Positions 43,578 through 53,327 are shown, counted from the stretch's first letter. The stretch is DNA of 64,000 nt from Enterococcus gilvus ATCC BAA-350 (GCF_000407545.1 NZ_ASWH01000001.1:372001-436000), one strand, 5' to 3'. Notes: a model not told the origin generated them from the sequence alone. Translations and numbers: made by a program.

Positions 43578-44115
43578 GTTTGTTCTAATAGGACTGTGTC
43601 TTTTTGGTCTGACCGCCGCTAAGACGAGTGTCCAAGCACAAAAGGAGACACCTGTTTCGATCAGAATCGTGGAAACGCCGATTCGGTTAGAGAAGGTCAG
43701 TGCACCGACCTTCGGTACCTATGAACGATCAGTCAGATCACAGGAATTGCGAGCAACAAGCGACTTAACGATCCAAGTGAAAGACCTGCGGGAAAATAAA
43801 AAAACGCCGTGGCGCCTGTATTACCAGCTAAGCAGTTTTTCAAATGGGAAAGAATATGCCGTATTTCTTGATTTAGGAAAAGGACACTTACGCACCTTAG
43901 ATAACGGACAAGAGGTTTCATCGGAGCCAAAAAAGGTATCACTGCGATCAAATGAAACCAAGACCCTCGTGACTGCCTATTCGACGAAGGCATCAGAATA
44001 CCGCTATCGGATCAACAAACAAGCAATCAAACTGACGATTCCGGGAAACCTCCCTGAAGGAGACTTTGTTGCGAAACAAACTGTGACATTAGTGAATATC
44101 CCAGAAGCAAATTAG
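43552..44115 (+). CDS. WxL-domain protein
   Basis: A 187-residue exported protein: signal peptide to about residue 29 (TSVQAQ), then a beta-rich domain with the first WxL motif in KTPWRLYYQLSSF. The distal motif normally WTL near the C-terminus is changed here (KQTVTLVNIPEAN). WxL domains bind peptidoglycan non-covalently. The start ATG at 43552 has GGAGG upstream inside the previous gene. One of two WxL-type genes in the operon. Confidence 0.75.
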   Translation: MKRKQRSAKFVLIGLCLFGLTAAKTSVQAQKETPVSIRIVETPIRLEKVSAPTFGTYERSVRSQELRATSDLTIQVKDLRENKKTPWRLYYQLSSFSNGKEYAVFLDLGKGHLRTLDNGQEVSSEPKKVSLRSNETKTLVTAYSTKASEYRYRINKQAIKLTIPGNLPEGDFVAKQTVTLVNIPEAN

Positions 44116-44141
44116 AAAAAAACTTTAAGGAGAGAATCACC

Positions 44142-44743
44142 ATGAAAAAAACTATTTATTGTCCTTCGTTGCATTTAGCACAATAGCAGTAGCATTTGGC
44201 GTGACTAGCGCCCATGCTGACGCTGCACCTGATCAGCAAAAAAATACACCGACTATCGTAACGATCCAAGACGATACAGATACGAAGGCTGATCCTACTG
44301 CCCCTAATGAAAAATTATTGACACTAGAAAAAGTACCAAGCAATTACAATTTTGAATCCAAATTGCAAAATAATCAGTACGCGATTGCCAGTGGAACGAT
44401 CACGGACGGGTCTATCGATGTCTTTAATGATACGATCGCTAGAGACTGGTCTGTCAAAGCCTCTGTTGATGGCAATACGATCACACGAAATGGGGATTCC
44501 AAGACCTTCGCAGTGACTTCTTTCAAAGTCAACGATCAAGAACTGACAAACGGTACAGGCGTCGACGGTATCGTGGCCAAAGCGCAAGCCGCAAAAACAG
44601 ACACGAATAATACAGGTGTGATCAAAACATCTGTGACCGCGATTTCGATTGGATTTACGGATACGGATAAAGCACTGAGAGTAAATGATAAGTTAGCAGG
44701 GAAGATCGATTATCAATTGTTCAACACCGCGGATGCCCAATAA
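44142..44743 (+). pseudogene. WxL-domain protein frameshifted in an A7 tract of its signal peptide
   Basis: AAGGAGAG and ATG at 44142 are followed by seven A. Read as it stands, the frame ends at TAG after 14 codons. With eight A it would read MKKNYLLSFVAFSTIAVAFG, a good signal peptide, and continue without stop to 44743 (about 200 residues). The mature part has a WxL-like motif (ARDWSVKASV) and ends KIDYQLFNTADAQ. The alternative TTG start at 44159 has no ribosome binding site. Either an assembly error, a fixed mutation, or a slippage-controlled phase-variable gene. The neighbours on both sides are intact. Confidence 0.75.
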
Positions 44744-44770
44744 GGCGCTAAGAAGCGAGGAGAAAATACG

Positions 44771-45796
44771 ATGTTCAAACACTCATTGATGCGACTGGCG
44801 GGAGTGATTCTATGTACCTTTCCGTTGCTGACTCCAACAGTCACCCACGCAGCGGACGTAGGCTACGATGTCCAGGCGGTGATTCCTGAAAATCAGGTAG
44901 ACAAAACAAAAAGCTTCTTTGATCTACGGATGCAGCCGGATCAAAAACAAACAATCTCAGTAAGGATCAATAACACTTCGGACCAAGATTCGGAATATAA
45001 AGTCACCATTAATCAAGCATATACCAGTGACCAAGGATTCATTGATTACAGTGATCCCAAAAAAGCAGCAGAAAATGAGTATCCCTATGCGATCCATTCG
45101 ATTGCGAAGGTCGACGATCAGGTCAGGGTTCCTAAGAATAGTAGTAAAGAAGTACCTATCACGCTTTCGATGCCCAAAAAATCATATGATGGACAAATTT
45201 TAGCTGCGATCCAAGTCGTGAAAACAGATAAAGAATCCGAGACGGGCATCTCTAATAACTATGGGTATATTCTTGGGCTGAAATTGACAGAATCCGATGC
45301 CGCGACCAAACGTCAGCTCACACTTACCAGTGTCAAAGCGGCTGAAAGCTTTGGCAAGACAAGCGTAGTAGCAGCGTTAAAAAATCCTACGATGGATGCT
45401 TATGGTCATTTGAAGTACGAAGCTGAAGTAAAAAAGGCCTCGTCAGGATCGGTCGTTCGCACCGTTTCCTACGACAACGATATGCAAATCGCGCCGAATT
45501 CAACGTACCACTTTGCCATCGACTGGCAGAATAAGAAGTTGGAAGCTGGAAAATACGATTTGCACTTAAAAGTCTCCGATGCGAAAAAGAACTTATGGAC
45601 ATTTGACCGTCCCTTTACTATTTCCAAAGAACAAGCGAAGGATGTCAATGAAGCGACGATCGAGGCAACAGACAATGACCGTTTGCCTAGTTGGGTCTTC
45701 GTCGTTATTGGGATTTTGTTGGCGATCATCCTATTAGGAATCATTTGGTTGCTCTTGGCCAAACGCAAAAAGAAAGACGATAAAGAGATAAAATAA
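44771..45796 (+). CDS. DUF916/DUF3324 WxL-partner membrane protein
   Basis: A 341-residue protein with signal peptide (about 1-28), a DUF916 domain (about 30-150; VGYDVQAVIPENQVDKTKSFFDL, YKVTINQAYTSDQGFIDYSD), a DUF3324 domain (about 155-290) and a C-terminal membrane helix (WVFVVIGILLAIILLGIIWLLL) with a basic tail. In WxL loci this protein binds peptidoglycan and host ligands and holds the complex at the membrane-wall interface. It is the last gene of the unit, followed by a strong terminator. Confidence 0.9.
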   Translation: MFKHSLMRLAGVILCTFPLLTPTVTHAADVGYDVQAVIPENQVDKTKSFFDLRMQPDQKQTISVRINNTSDQDSEYKVTINQAYTSDQGFIDYSDPKKAAENEYPYAIHSIAKVDDQVRVPKNSSKEVPITLSMPKKSYDGQILAAIQVVKTDKESETGISNNYGYILGLKLTESDAATKRQLTLTSVKAAESFGKTSVVAALKNPTMDAYGHLKYEAEVKKASSGSVVRTVSYDNDMQIAPNSTYHFAIDWQNKKLEAGKYDLHLKVSDAKKNLWTFDRPFTISKEQAKDVNEATIEATDNDRLPSWVFVVIGILLAIILLGIIWLLLAKRKKKDDKEIK

Positions 45797-45828
45797 AGAG
45801 GATCGTGCGGGTGCACGATCCTCTTTTT
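45795..45828. terminator. Terminator between the WxL locus and the metalloprotease gene
   Basis: AAAGAGGATCGTGC and its complement around GGGT, followed by T5. It also lies at the end of the convergent metalloprotease gene. Confidence 0.9.
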
Positions 45829-46720
45829 ACGCGGCTTTCGATAGGTTCAAATCTTTTTCATTGAAGGTATCGCCGTGTTCTAAATCTCCGTATTTGTAGC
45901 CTCGCTTGAACCAGTTGATTCGCTGTTGGCTGGTGCCGTGAGTGAAGCTGTCTGGAACGACATAGCCTTGATATTCTTTTTGGAGCGTGTCATCTCCGAT
46001 CGCGTTTGCGGCAGTGATTGCTTCATCAATGTCGCCTTCTTCCAAAATTGGTTGTCCCTGATAGGTTTCACCAGAGAGGTATTTGGAGAAGCAGCCGGCT
46101 AAGTAATCTGCTTGCAGCTCCAAGCGAACGCTGTATTGATTGTATTCAGTCTTAGAGACACGTTGGCGAATTTTGTCCAATTGCTTTGAAATACCCAGCT
46201 CATTTTGGACATGATGTCCGACTTCATGAGCGATCACATAGGCCATCGCGTAATCACCAGTTGCTCCATAGTTGTTTGACAGCTCATCTGCAAAGCTTAG
46301 ATCTAAATAAACATTTTGGTCCGCGGGACAATAAAACGGACCGACTTGCGAGGTTGCTTGTCCGCAGGCAGAATTGACACTATCGGTAAATAAGACAAGC
46401 TTCGGATGTTGGTAAGGCTCATTCAACTCTTCGAACTCACCATTCCAATAATCCTCTAAATGAGCAAAAACAACTGCCGCAAATTCCTTTTCATCGGTAT
46501 ATTCCTTGGAAGAGACATTCTCCGTCTCGTAAGTCGCCGGTGTGACGCCTCCTCCTAATGTATCAGTGACGGTACCTAGATCTCCGCCTGAGAGAAAGAA
46601 AACAATGATAGCAATCAAAAATACTCCGACCCCGCCGCCAGCAGCGATCTTGCCAGTCGGTCGTCCGCCCCTTGAACGGTCTTCTACATTTGAACTTTGT
46701 CGATCTCCTCGCCAACGCAT
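45827..46720 (-). CDS. YpfJ-type neutral zinc metallopeptidase
   Basis: A 297-residue protein with an N-terminal basic stretch, one membrane helix (GVGVFLIAIIVFFLSG, about 30-46) and an extracellular peptidase domain. Zinc site: AHEVGHHVQ (HExxH) around residue 165, with a downstream Glu region QADYLAGCFSKYLSG. The family (PF04228, COG2321) is widespread, but its substrates are unknown. Start ATG with GGGGGAAC upstream. Convergent to the WxL locus and sharing its terminator. Confidence 0.88.
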   Translation of the reverse strand: MRWRGDRQSSNVEDRSRGGRPTGKIAAGGGVGVFLIAIIVFFLSGGDLGTVTDTLGGGVTPATYETENVSSKEYTDEKEFAAVVFAHLEDYWNGEFEELNEPYQHPKLVLFTDSVNSACGQATSQVGPFYCPADQNVYLDLSFADELSNNYGATGDYAMAYVIAHEVGHHVQNELGISKQLDKIRQRVSKTEYNQYSVRLELQADYLAGCFSKYLSGETYQGQPILEEGDIDEAITAANAIGDDTLQKEYQGYVVPDSFTHGTSQQRINWFKRGYKYGDLEHGDTFNEKDLNLSKAA

Positions 46721-46763
46721 AACAGTTCCCCCTTTATTTTCACTTTTATTTTAGAGGAAAATG

Positions 46764-46930
46764 CTACAGCCACCAACGATATCGCTCGCGTTGAATTACT
46801 GTTGCTTTATTAAATAGTAGAAAAGCGATTCCCAAGAACAAAAAAATTAAAATCGTTAAAACATAGACAAATGGTTCACTTAATTGAAGAAAAATGACGA
46901 GTGCCGATTTTTGGCTGAAAGAAAATGGTG
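46764..46930 (-). pseudogene. Possible remnant of a small membrane protein
   Basis: On the minus strand a frame without ATG, GTG or TTG at a suitable place encodes SEPFVYVLTILIFLFLGIAF, then LLFNKATVIQRERYRWWL and a stop. One hydrophobic helix followed by a basic, Trp-rich tail suggests the tail end of a membrane protein. No start or ribosome binding site, so a remnant is likely. The rest of 46931-47178 shows nothing except the upstream region of the next gene. Confidence 0.25.
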
Positions 46931-47178
46931 TTTAAATAAGTAATTATTCACTAATGGAGAAAAGGGGAAATTCTTCGACAGGAGAGATAAATACTGATAT
47001 ATCAATGTTTTTAGCAGGGTTAATAGAGGTTCACTAAATAATGAATTTAATAAAAAACAATATTGAAATATATTTGTAACAATTCTTTTATATGCGTGAT
47101 ATATCACTATGTTAGAATTACTTCTGACCTTATGCGAAAGATAATTTTAATTCTACATAATAGCCGGAGGAATAACTC

Positions 47179-48561
47179 GTGAAAAAAAGTATATTATCAG
47201 CATTGTTAGTGTGTACAATCGCTGTATCAGCAGTTCCTAGTATCGCACTAGCGGATAATTATGACCAACAAATCCAAGAAAAAGATCAAAAGATCAATGA
47301 ATTACAAGGCAAACAGTCGGGTGTTCAGTCACAGATCGACGGATTAACAAGTGAAATCGCAACAGTTAGCGGACAAGTAAAAGACTTAGAAGCGAAACAA
47401 GATCAATTAAATAAAGACACGATGAAGTTGCAAGATAAAATTGCAACATTGAAAGTACGTATCGCAAAACGTAACGAAGTTATCAAAAATCAAGCACGTG
47501 ATACACAAGTGAAGGGTCAAGCGACCAGCTATGTATCAGCCGTATTAGATGCTGATTCATTATCAGATGTCATTGGCCGTGTTCAAGCGATGTCAACCAT
47601 TGTCAAAGCCAACAAATCATTGATGGAACAACAAAAAGCGGATGAAAAAGCCGTTGAAGCGAAGGTTAAGGACAACGAAGCGAAAGTTGCTGAAGTTCAA
47701 GAAAATCAAAAAGAACTAGAAGCACAAAAGAACGAAATCGCGAACAAACAAGCAGAATTGAATGTTGTGAAAGCGAACTACGCTGCAGAACAAGCAACTG
47801 CGGAACAAGATAAATCGAAATTGAAGAAACAACAAGAAGAAGCGAAGGCAGAACAAGCGCGCATCTTGAAAGAGCAAGAAGAAGCAGCAAAAGCACAAAA
47901 AGCAGAGCAAGAACGTCAAGCAAAAGAAGCAGCGAAAGCACAAAAAGCCTTCGAAGACGCTCAAGCAAAAGCAGCGAAAGAAGAAGCTGCAAAAGCAGAA
48001 CAAGCAAAAGAATATTCTGAAAGCTCGTCAGCTTCTTCAACAGAAGCATCATCAAGTGCAAGTGAAGAAAGCTCTACAGCCGCTTCAACTACTGAAACAA
48101 AAACAGAGCAAACAAGTTCTACTGAAAATTCAAAAACACCAGACCCAACACCGGCACCTACTCCTGCCCCAACACCTTCAACAGGCGGCGGAAACAAAGT
48201 AGACCACACCGGTTCAGGCAATATGTATGCAGTTGGTCAATGTACATGGTATGTGAAACAAGTTGCACCATGGGCTGGAACGTATTGGGGCAATGGGTGT
48301 CAATGGGGTGCTTCAGCAGCAGCTGACGGTTTCCAAGTTGATGGTACACCAGCAGCAGGCGCGATCGTAAGCTTTGGTCAAGGTCAATCTGTGGGAACAT
48401 GGAATGCCGATCCTACTTATGGACACGTGGCGTATGTTCAATCATACAACGCTTCAAACAACACGATCACGATCACTCAAGGCGGTATGGGCTTCCCATC
48501 ACCAACTGGACCAAACACTGCAACATTAAGTGCAGCAGGTCTAACATATATTCACCCATAA
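47179..48561 (+). CDS. SagA/P54/PcsB-like secreted coiled-coil protein with CHAP domain
   Basis: A 460-residue secreted protein: signal peptide (about 1-26, cleavage after SIALA), long coiled coil (about 28-275, many Gln/Lys/Glu/Ala heptads), a Ser/Thr/Glu-rich and Pro-rich linker (PTPAPTPAP), and a C-terminal CHAP amidase/endopeptidase domain (about 345-460). Catalytic Cys is in YAVGQCTWYV and His in DPTYGHVAYV. Start is GTG with GGAGG upstream. The architecture resembles enterococcal SagA/P54 and streptococcal PcsB, which act in septal cell-wall cleavage. SagA proper carries an NlpC/P60 domain, so PcsB-like is the closer description for the C-terminus. Confidence 0.88.
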   Translation: MKKSILSALLVCTIAVSAVPSIALADNYDQQIQEKDQKINELQGKQSGVQSQIDGLTSEIATVSGQVKDLEAKQDQLNKDTMKLQDKIATLKVRIAKRNEVIKNQARDTQVKGQATSYVSAVLDADSLSDVIGRVQAMSTIVKANKSLMEQQKADEKAVEAKVKDNEAKVAEVQENQKELEAQKNEIANKQAELNVVKANYAAEQATAEQDKSKLKKQQEEAKAEQARILKEQEEAAKAQKAEQERQAKEAAKAQKAFEDAQAKAAKEEAAKAEQAKEYSESSSASSTEASSSASEESSTAASTTETKTEQTSSTENSKTPDPTPAPTPAPTPSTGGGNKVDHTGSGNMYAVGQCTWYVKQVAPWAGTYWGNGCQWGASAAADGFQVDGTPAAGAIVSFGQGQSVGTWNADPTYGHVAYVQSYNASNNTITITQGGMGFPSPTGPNTATLSAAGLTYIHP

Positions 48562-48570
48562 AAAACGAAA

Positions 48571-48607
48571 AAAACGAGTGTCCGAGAAATCGGGCACTCG
48601 TTTTTTT
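48571..48607. terminator. Terminator after the CHAP hydrolase gene
   Basis: AAAACGAGTGTCCGA pairs with TCGGGCACTCGTTTT around GAAA and is followed by T7; it also ends the convergent exporter gene. Confidence 0.9.
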
Positions 48608-48636
48608 ATGCGCTGAAATGGAAGAAGCCTCGGAAA

Positions 48637-50057
48637 TCAACGTTCGCGCGGCTTCTTTTGATCGGTGGAAATGGCATAGATCGACAGCAGCAGGCAGACG
48701 ACCGCTAAAAAGGTCATCACCCAAAACACATTGTGGAAGGCACGGAGAAAGTGAGCGCCCAGTTGAGGTGTGATGTAACGCACACCAGGTAATTGAGCAA
48801 AAAGGACTGCCGAAGCAATGCTGATCCCGAGACTCATTCCGATCGTTCTGAAAAAGGAAGTGAGAGATCCAGCAACGCCGGTGAATTGTTTCTCAACAAA
48901 GGACATCGCCAATGAATTATTAGGTGACAAAAAGATGCCCATGCCGACGCCGTTCAATAAAATAGGGAGCAGCACCAGCAGCCAGTTTAGCTGCAACGGG
49001 TAAAAGGTATACCCGATCTGTGAAAGAATCAAAACCAAAATTCCAGAGAGGATTAATTTACTCGAGCCGATCTTATCCGATAAACGTCCAGCGATGGGTG
49101 CGATGATCAGCATCACGACTGATTGCAAGACCATCACGAGACCGCTGATCATGGGATTGATTCGATGGAAGCTCTGCAAATAGAAAGGCAGCAGAATATT
49201 TGAAGCGACATTTGTCAGCATCGCCAAAAACAAGGCGAACATCGAAAGCATGAAGCGTTTGTTTCTTAACACATGTGGGGAGATCCAGGGACTTTCGCTG
49301 CGATCATCTTGGATGAAGGAGTAGACCGTCAAAGCGGCACCGATCAAGAAGGCCAAACTGCCGACCAAGTAACGCGCGCTGGCACTTTGGAAAAAGAGAC
49401 TGGATAGGGATAAGACAATGATCCCAACAGAAAAAATTCCTTGTCCCAACCAATTCGCATTTTTTAACGGTTGTTCGATCGTTTGTTTAGTCATTTTTGG
49501 GAAGTGAAAGACGCGATAGCCGATAAGACTAAAAATCACACCTAAAGGGACATTGATCAAATAGATCCAACGCCAGGATAGTGCCGAAAGCAGCACTCCG
49601 CCAAGAGCGGGACCAGAGATCGCTCCCACCGATATGAACATCGAGATGATCGCCAAGGCAGTCCCTCGTGTTTCCGGAGTGGAATACTCTGTCGTAAGTC
49701 CAATGGAGTTCGCATGATCATCGCCGACCCGATTGCTTGGACGACCCGTCCTAGTAAAAGAATCGTAAAATTTGGCGAAAGGCCGTTGATGAGTGAGCCG
49801 ATCGTGAATAACACGCCGCCGATCAGAAAGATGAATTCTTTTGACAATAAATCTCCGAGGTGACCAAAGGCGACGAGCAAGATCGTTGTAGTGATCAAGC
49901 CGATCTGGACGATCCAAGTGGCTTCATTGTTTGTAATGGTCAGTGCACGGCTGATCGTCGGCAGAGCCAAATTCGTACTCTCACCAGAAAGAGAGGTGAT
50001 AAAAGAGAAAAGGCCTAATATAATAATCGATTTACTTAGTGTTCGTTGTTTTTCCAT
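48637..50057 (-). pseudogene. DHA2-type exporter, frameshifted
   Basis: The N-terminal part (50057 down to about 49712) encodes helices 1-4 with GESTNLALPTISRAL and GRVVQAIGSAMIM. The frame is then lost; in the neighbouring frame the protein continues ANSIGLTTEYSTPETRG and GAISGPALGGVLLSAL to the end at 48637. A single base missing at about 49712 explains both parts; the whole would be about 473 residues and 14 helices. Family role: drug or metabolite export by proton antiport. As drawn, only a short N-terminal fragment would be made. Confidence 0.85.
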
Positions 50058-50260
50058 GATGATCGCTCCTACGATTTAGAAATGGTACTCGGTCCTATTA
50101 TAGGAACAATCCACGAAAAATACGACGATCTTGTATCGCTGCGCCGGCGCTTCTCATTAAAGGTTCTTCTTTTTCCCCGTGTTCTCGGGACTATCAAAAT
50201 CTACTGATTCCGTTATAATGGACAAGTATGATTTTTTACATAGAAGGGAACCACTAAAGC

Positions 50261-52417
50261 ATGTTTACAAAGTTTTCAAAGGACATACGCTCAGATTTGT
50301 TCAAAACAAAGTCAGATGAGCTTCAAGATAAAGAGACACTTCGACGATTAACCGAAGCAAATGGCGGCAATGCCTTTAGCGATGAACAGTTAACGGCTAT
50401 TCGATTTCCTATGCAGACACATTTACGAATCATCGCAGGAGCAGGAAGCGGTAAAACGCAAACGATTTGTGCCAAAGCTGCCTACCTCGTACTGGAACAA
50501 GGAATTGACCCAAAGGCGATCATGATGTGCACCTTTTCTCGAAAGGCAAAACTAGAAATGGAGGCGCGGGTCAACCACTATTTGGGCGGCAATGCCCGGA
50601 TCAACGTTCAAACATTCCATGGCTGGTTCAATGGGGAATACAACGCGTTGACCCGCCGCGACCCTCGCTTGAATCAATGGGGGATCGAAGGAACGATCGA
50701 TGAGGACCAATATTATCAAACACTGACTCAGCTGATCAAAAAGTACAAGTTGTATAATTTTGATAAATTTGATGAACGGACGATTGCTTCTCGAATCAGC
50801 TATTGGCGCAACATGGGCTATTCGGATGACGAAATGGTAGGGTTTGTGGAAAAATATTTCGATGATGAAGATCTGATCCTGAACCACTCGTTAAGTACCG
50901 TTTTCCAACAATTTTTGGCGGAGCTGGCAATGCTGAAGAAGTCCCAACGTTTTATTACGTTTGATGACATGCTGTTCAATCTTAAGCAGATGTTGGAAAA
51001 TGACGCCGACGCACGTCAGATTCTACAGGAAAAGTACCGCTATATTTTTATTGATGAGTTTCAAGACATCAATCCCTTGCAGAAACAAATCATCGCCTTG
51101 ATCTGTCCGCCGGATAAGCACTTGAAGCAAACGGCTGCAGGAAAACTGATCATCGTCGGCGATGACGATCAAAGCATCTATTATTTCCGAGGAGCAGAAC
51201 CTCGTTATATCAAAGAGTTTGAGCAGGAGTATCAGCAAACGTCGCTGCAACTGATGACGAATTACCGGTCAGAGGCGCCGATCGTTGAAGCGGGAAATCG
51301 CCTCATTCAATACAATGGTCACGATCGTCTAGAAAAGACGATGATCGCCAATAAAAAAACGTCTGAGCATGAGTGCTATGGCATTGGATTCAAAGATGAC
51401 GACGAAGAAGCCGCTTGGATCGGAATGAAAATCCAGGAACTGACACGGCAGACAGCGGGAAAAGATGGGCGTCCAAATTATCGTGAGACGATGGTCTTAT
51501 ACCCAACCAGGGTGCAACTGCGTTCTTTGCTAAAGCAATTAAAAAAACAAAAAGTTCCCTTTGTTACACCCTCGAATGACGACTTGCTGGGAATCTTTGG
51601 TTTGCCTCCATTCAAGACGCTTTTCCAACAATTAGAGCTGCTGGCTTCGGCATCGTCGATCCAGCAGAAAAACGAGGCGCTGAAAAAGATCATTCAGCAG
51701 TATGCGTTTCTCCATTTTATTAAATTTGGTGCCAGTGCCGCCTTTAGTGAGAAATTGTTTAGTAAAAACAAATTCAAGGTCAAGGATCTCGTCGCGTTTT
51801 TAGTCAGTGAACGAAACCTTTCTCAGGCTTCACAGGAGCAGGCAAAGCAATTTTTCAAGCAGATCTATCTGTTTTATCAACAGCAGCAATTGGAATTAGC
51901 TGAACTGGCGGAGGCGCTGCTCGCGACACCTAAATTCAAAAAAGAATTGAGTGACGAAGAGTGCGATTGGCTAAGGAAAGAATTGATAGCGGCAAAGGAT
52001 TGGCCCGGTCTGCTGGAGGCCTATCAGCAAGCCAGTGAACAGAACCAATCGATGAAGAAACGACTGCAGGATTACGACCAAGAAAAATTAAACGCAGTCT
52101 ATTTACTCTCAATCCACGCCAGCAAAGGCTTGGGGAAGAAGACGGTTTTCATTAAAGGTGTCTACCAAGATGCGCTGCCTAATCACCACACGGTGGAAAA
52201 GGCCGAGTGTGATCTGCAACGAGCCAAAGAAGAAGCGGCTCCCCCTACGACGATGGAGGAGCAACGCCGTCTGATGTATGTGGCTCTCACTCGCGCAAAA
52301 GAAAACCTATATGTCACCTATCCTAAAACAGTCAACAACAAGACGGTCACGGCTTCCCCTTTCTTAAAAGAAGCAGGATTGCCCCTCAAAGAATATCAAA
52401 AAAATAGTATACTATAG
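50261..52417 (+). CDS. UvrD/Rep-like superfamily 1 DNA helicase
   Basis: A 718-residue ATP-dependent 3'-5' helicase. Walker A GAGSGKTQT (about residues 61-69), motif II FIDEFQDINPLQ (about 263), motif III region VGDDDQSIYYFRGAEP, motif IV TNYRSEAP, motif V/VI near the end (LSIHASKGLGKKTVFIKG, LMYVALTRAKENLYV). It is longer than a minimal core but shorter than PcrA/UvrD (about 740-750), and the first 30 residues are unusual, so it is an accessory UvrD-like helicase and not clearly PcrA. Cytoplasmic, DNA repair or plasmid/recombination related. The acetyltransferase gene follows 15 bases on. Confidence 0.88.
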   Translation: MFTKFSKDIRSDLFKTKSDELQDKETLRRLTEANGGNAFSDEQLTAIRFPMQTHLRIIAGAGSGKTQTICAKAAYLVLEQGIDPKAIMMCTFSRKAKLEMEARVNHYLGGNARINVQTFHGWFNGEYNALTRRDPRLNQWGIEGTIDEDQYYQTLTQLIKKYKLYNFDKFDERTIASRISYWRNMGYSDDEMVGFVEKYFDDEDLILNHSLSTVFQQFLAELAMLKKSQRFITFDDMLFNLKQMLENDADARQILQEKYRYIFIDEFQDINPLQKQIIALICPPDKHLKQTAAGKLIIVGDDDQSIYYFRGAEPRYIKEFEQEYQQTSLQLMTNYRSEAPIVEAGNRLIQYNGHDRLEKTMIANKKTSEHECYGIGFKDDDEEAAWIGMKIQELTRQTAGKDGRPNYRETMVLYPTRVQLRSLLKQLKKQKVPFVTPSNDDLLGIFGLPPFKTLFQQLELLASASSIQQKNEALKKIIQQYAFLHFIKFGASAAFSEKLFSKNKFKVKDLVAFLVSERNLSQASQEQAKQFFKQIYLFYQQQQLELAELAEALLATPKFKKELSDEECDWLRKELIAAKDWPGLLEAYQQASEQNQSMKKRLQDYDQEKLNAVYLLSIHASKGLGKKTVFIKGVYQDALPNHHTVEKAECDLQRAKEEAAPPTTMEEQRRLMYVALTRAKENLYVTYPKTVNNKTVTASPFLKEAGLPLKEYQKNSIL

Positions 52418-52432
52418 GAAACAGGAGGGTGT

Positions 52433-52870
52433 ATGACGAAGGTAAGAATAGAAGTGGGAAATGCTGGGTATTTGCGAGCTGCGAGCTGTTTTATTCGTAT
52501 GGAGGTATTTGTACGTGAACGAGCGTTAGCGATGACGGATGAATTCGATCAAAACGATACGCCGGATACAGTATACAGCGTTCTTTTTGCGGGAGATCTC
52601 CCTGTAGCGACCGCGCGCTTTTTGTTGGATGAGGAGGGCACTGCTCGAATTGGCCGTGTGGCGACACAAAAGGACTACCGAGGCAAGCAGTTAGGCCGAC
52701 AAGCAGTCACTGTGCTAGAGATATTTGCGAAAGAAAAACAGACGAAACAAGTCCTGATCCATGCAGAATTAACGGCGGCCGCCTTTTATGAACAATTGGG
52801 TTATGTTCGAATGGGCGAGCGTTACGAGGAAGATGGCGTACCTTGTATAACACTGGTAAAAAAACTGTAG
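52433..52870 (+). CDS. GNAT-family acetyltransferase
   Basis: A 145-residue acetyltransferase with the ElaA/GNAT pattern: an early EVFVRERALAMTDEFDQND, central beta strands (PVATARFLLDEEGTARIGRV) and the acetyl-CoA loop TQKDYRGKQLGRQAV (R/Q-x-x-G-x-G/A), ending FYEQLGYVRMGERYEEDGVPCITLVKKL. Substrate unknown. ATG with AGGAGGG upstream, 15 bases after the helicase gene, so co-transcribed. Confidence 0.88.
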   Translation: MTKVRIEVGNAGYLRAASCFIRMEVFVRERALAMTDEFDQNDTPDTVYSVLFAGDLPVATARFLLDEEGTARIGRVATQKDYRGKQLGRQAVTVLEIFAKEKQTKQVLIHAELTAAAFYEQLGYVRMGERYEEDGVPCITLVKKL

Positions 52871-52895
52871 GTGAAACCGAAAGGGTGGAGGAGTT

Positions 52896-53282
52896 ATGGT
52901 GCATCAAGAACAAGCATTGACGTCTTTTCAAGCTGGAAAAAATTGTTGTCAGGCTGTTGTCGAGGCCTATTGCGAGGAGATGGGGATCTCTGAGGAGGAG
53001 GCTCATCTGTTAGGGGCCAGTTATGGCGGAGGAAACTATCAAGGCCTTTGCGGTGCGTTGGCGGGAACCTATATCGTCGCGAACGCCCTCAAGGGGACCC
53101 TTGACGAATCCGATCCTGCGAAGTGTCAGGCAGACAAGGCAGGTAATCGTATCGTTGCGATGACGTAAGCCTTTGAACAAACCTGCGGCTCGCTGTATTG
53201 CGGGAAGCTGATCGATAACCGTCCTTGTCTAGAGTATGTTCGTAGGGCTCTGGACATCCTGGAAGAACATTTAGCCGAATAA
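52896..53282 (+). pseudogene. C_GCAxxG_C_C-family protein with an in-frame ochre stop
   Basis: A putative redox/metal-binding family. The open part (to 53168) has FQAGKNCCQAVVEAYCEEMG, GASYGGGNYQGLCGALAGTY and a KCQADKAGNRI block. TAA at 53166-53168 interrupts it; in the same frame the usual C-terminus follows: AFEQTCGSLYCGKLIDNRPC, then LEYVRRALDILEEHLAE and a normal stop at 53282. So one nonsense codon removes the last two family cysteines. Full length would be 128 residues. It follows the acetyltransferase gene by 25 bases and has its own GGAGG. Confidence 0.85.
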
Positions 53283-53289
53283 GCAGTGG

Positions 53290-53327
53290 GGCCCTCTCCG
53301 TAAAACTATGGAAGGGGCTTTTTTATT
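53290..53327 (+). terminator. Terminator of the helicase-acetyltransferase operon
   Basis: GCCCTCTCC pairs with GGAAGGGGC with a mismatch, followed by T6. Confidence 0.75.

Noticed and set aside
47666..48221. Long Leu- and Cys-rich minus-strand frames
   Set aside because: They are shadows of the Ala/Glu/Gln-rich coiled coil of the CHAP hydrolase gene; no ribosome sites.
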